From: Butyrivibrio sp. X503
GTDB lineage: Bacteria; Bacillota; Clostridia; Lachnospirales; Lachnospiraceae
Length of the DNA stretch: 64,000 bases
Reading direction: 5' to 3'
Assembly: GCF_003625475.1 (NCBI RefSeq)
Contig: NZ_RAIQ01000004.1
Location: 407,607 to 471,606, forward strand
Both the position numbers and the translations under genes were made by a program. Positions 62,533 through 64,000 of the stretch are shown one piece after another (the stretch's first letter is position 1; each line of letters starts with the position of its first letter). The notes beneath the pieces are model-generated. The model did not search any database. It was not told the DNA's origin and saw nothing but the letters and a program-made list of their open reading frames with translations.

Positions 62533-63972
62533 TCATGAGTTTGTTATTTCAATTGCATCTCTGCCTGCACCGTAACCCGATCTGTAGTATGTCAATCCAC
62601 GGCCTTTAACCCATTCATAATGACAATACCAACCGCTTTCGATTGCCGTGTTCCACATTGCAAAGATGCACTTATCATCTTCATGAGTAATCTCAACTTG
62701 ATAAACTTCTCCGATTATCTTTGAATAATCATCATCAGAAGCTACCACGATTCCGTCATTAAAAAACTCTTCCTCGGAAGGTGTTCCGTTTTCTTCCAAC
62801 ATCAAATATATATTATCTTTAGTCACAAGGAAACGTCCTAAATTCAATCTATCTCCCTTGTCAGTCCCGCTTATTTCAGGACTCTCATAACCAATTGAGA
62901 TAGAATATACTTCTCCCGAATCATACTCTGCGATTTTCTCGGTCTTAACTTCAACTTCGGATACTGCTTCATCAAGTAAATCCGTCACTTCATATGTATC
63001 TACAGTTTTAGTTCCGTCAAAAAACACATTTTCGCTACTGATAATCTCAGCTTCATCTAATTCAACTGAAGTCGCTGTGATAGTCGATACCGGCGAAAAA
63101 GTATTTTTATCATAAACATAAGCTATTTCAAAGTTTTTATGCTTATTTTCCAACATATACTGCATCTGCTCATCAGTAACATGTACTGTTATAAGCATTT
63201 CATATTCTACACCATCCTCCGAACCAACATATTCTACCCCAACCAGGCCCTTATCCATCACATAGTCATCACCACTGAAATACACCTTCACTTTATGAGC
63301 TGCCTCGTCTCCATGTTCGTATTCGGTAACATCCTCTGTTTTGATTGACACAATACTATATCCATCAAAACAGCTATAGGGATTTCTTTCCAGCACTGCT
63401 GTAATAACAAATTTCTTTTCCTCTTTGCTCCCTTTTTTAAAGAAATCAGCATCAGCTTTTAGAACAATACTTTCGCCTTGCTCTTCATATTCATAGTTGG
63501 TGATAGTATAAGCGACCAGTGGACTGTTCTGTGATTCCAAACAGTTTATCTTTTCATTTTCTAAGGAATCAAAAATCGCATATTCCCCTGTCAAAGAATA
63601 ATTAATATACTCAATTTGAGTCTTAGTCATTAACCCATCTTGTTCTTTTAGAATCTTCTTTTTATAGTCATATCCATCAAACATGCTTTGGATATAGTTT
63701 CTTAAGAAAAAATCCTGCCATCTTTCATCCGAAACTATCAAATTATCGTAATCAGAATATGATGACAAAACTTGAATGGCCGCTCTTAAGTCGGGCTTTA
63801 ATTCAAAGCCATTTTCATACGTATACTCTGATACTCCTAATTTTTTATAATCAAATGGTTCATTTTTACTATCATTAGTATTATTGCACCCACTTATTAG
63901 TATAGCGCCTAGAACTATTGCACATGTAATTATTCTAGTTTTTTGTTTTAGTCTTTTTTCCATACTCATCAT
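62533..63972 (-). CDS. Lipoprotein of unknown function
   Basis: This 479-residue protein has a basic N-terminus, a hydrophobic core and the lipobox ISGC, so it is probably lipid-anchored outside the membrane. The mature part is acidic and beta-rich with no motif I know; a region near 190-330 (FVITAVLERNPYSCFDGYSI, KVKVYFSGDDYVMDKGLVGV) suggests repeated strands. It does not look like a periplasmic substrate-binding protein. The permease fragment and ATPase follow after 19 bases. The start is uncertain (63972 or the ATG nine bases on) because no clear ribosome site is present near the window edge. Confidence 0.8.
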   Translation of the reverse strand: MMSMEKRLKQKTRIITCAIVLGAILISGCNNTNDSKNEPFDYKKLGVSEYTYENGFELKPDLRAAIQVLSSYSDYDNLIVSDERWQDFFLRNYIQSMFDGYDYKKKILKEQDGLMTKTQIEYINYSLTGEYAIFDSLENEKINCLESQNSPLVAYTITNYEYEEQGESIVLKADADFFKKGSKEEKKFVITAVLERNPYSCFDGYSIVSIKTEDVTEYEHGDEAAHKVKVYFSGDDYVMDKGLVGVEYVGSEDGVEYEMLITVHVTDEQMQYMLENKHKNFEIAYVYDKNTFSPVSTITATSVELDEAEIISSENVFFDGTKTVDTYEVTDLLDEAVSEVEVKTEKIAEYDSGEVYSISIGYESPEISGTDKGDRLNLGRFLVTKDNIYLMLEENGTPSEEEFFNDGIVVASDDDYSKIIGEVYQVEITHEDDKCIFAMWNTAIESGWYCHYEWVKGRGLTYYRSGYGAGRDAIEITNS

Positions 63973-64000
63973 ATAAACTTTAGGAACTATTTATCATTCC

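Noticed and set aside
1..64000. tRNA, rRNA, CRISPR, integrase or transposase
   Set aside because: No cloverleaf, repeat-spacer array or recombinase motif was recognised on either strand by eye; a dedicated scan could still find a tRNA.

Overview
The window looks like a chromosomal segment of an anaerobic low-to-mid GC Firmicute, most probably a Lachnospiraceae member of the Butyrivibrio/Pseudobutyrivibrio/Roseburia kind. Supporting signs are strong GGAGG-type ribosome binding sites, a tryptophan T-box leader, AgrC/AgrA-like LytTR signalling, a glycoside hydrolase family 3 enzyme with swapped domain order (a layout known from Butyrivibrio), and LeuRS with the KMGKR variant of KMSKS. No rRNA, tRNA, CRISPR array, intact transposase or prophage was seen. 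Genus assignment is inference.

Layout. 1-3680: a partial unknown gene, a PAS-GGDEF-EAL protein whose catalytic motifs are decayed, and an apparently active membrane GGDEF cyclase. 3795-8600: leuS, a flavodoxin, an unknown small gene, a 68-residue protein with a FliM-like LSQxEIDALI motif, and remnants of an AraC-type regulator and a type II thioesterase. 8632-17673: a DHH phosphoesterase, then two very similar TIR / membrane-helix / beta-propeller genes pointing away from each other around nth (endonuclease III). 17718-25901: a carbohydrate block with a GtrA-like membrane protein, a classical GH3, a membrane-anchored permuted GH3, and a LytTR response regulator with its GHKL kinase. 26298-29664: a SNF2-family helicase with a tiny downstream ORF before a very strong hairpin. 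29754-39298: five secreted paralogues of unknown function in three transcription units, interrupted by a MoxR / DUF58 / transglutaminase operon, a C_GCAxxG_C_C protein and a shikimate-kinase-like protein. 39428-44383: a sodium:solute symporter and the glycolytic run gap-pgk-tpiA. 44589-50654: a PHP phosphatase, then an operon of a GGNEF protein, a lipoprotein transglutaminase, a PilC/GspF membrane protein and four pseudopilin-like proteins, then a stand-alone CheY. 50840-54542: a heterodimeric ABC exporter. 54653-61465: the complete trpEGDCFBA operon with promoter and T-box. 61541-63972: an Ltp-like fragment, an ABC ATPase with eroded motifs, a 40-residue permease coupling-loop fragment, and a lipoprotein.

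How it fits together. Much of the window is housekeeping metabolism in tidy operons with intrinsic terminators. The accessory interest lies in (i) the paired TIR-propeller genes, (ii) the family of small secreted proteins sharing one promoter architecture with an early hairpin, (iii) the GGNEF / transglutaminase / pseudopilin operon, (iv) two families of dispersed intergenic repeats, one with compensatory base changes in its stems, and (v) miniature or remnant genes (FliM-like peptide, permease loop, thioesterase, AraC, Ltp). Family names come from reading motifs by eye; no database search was possible.
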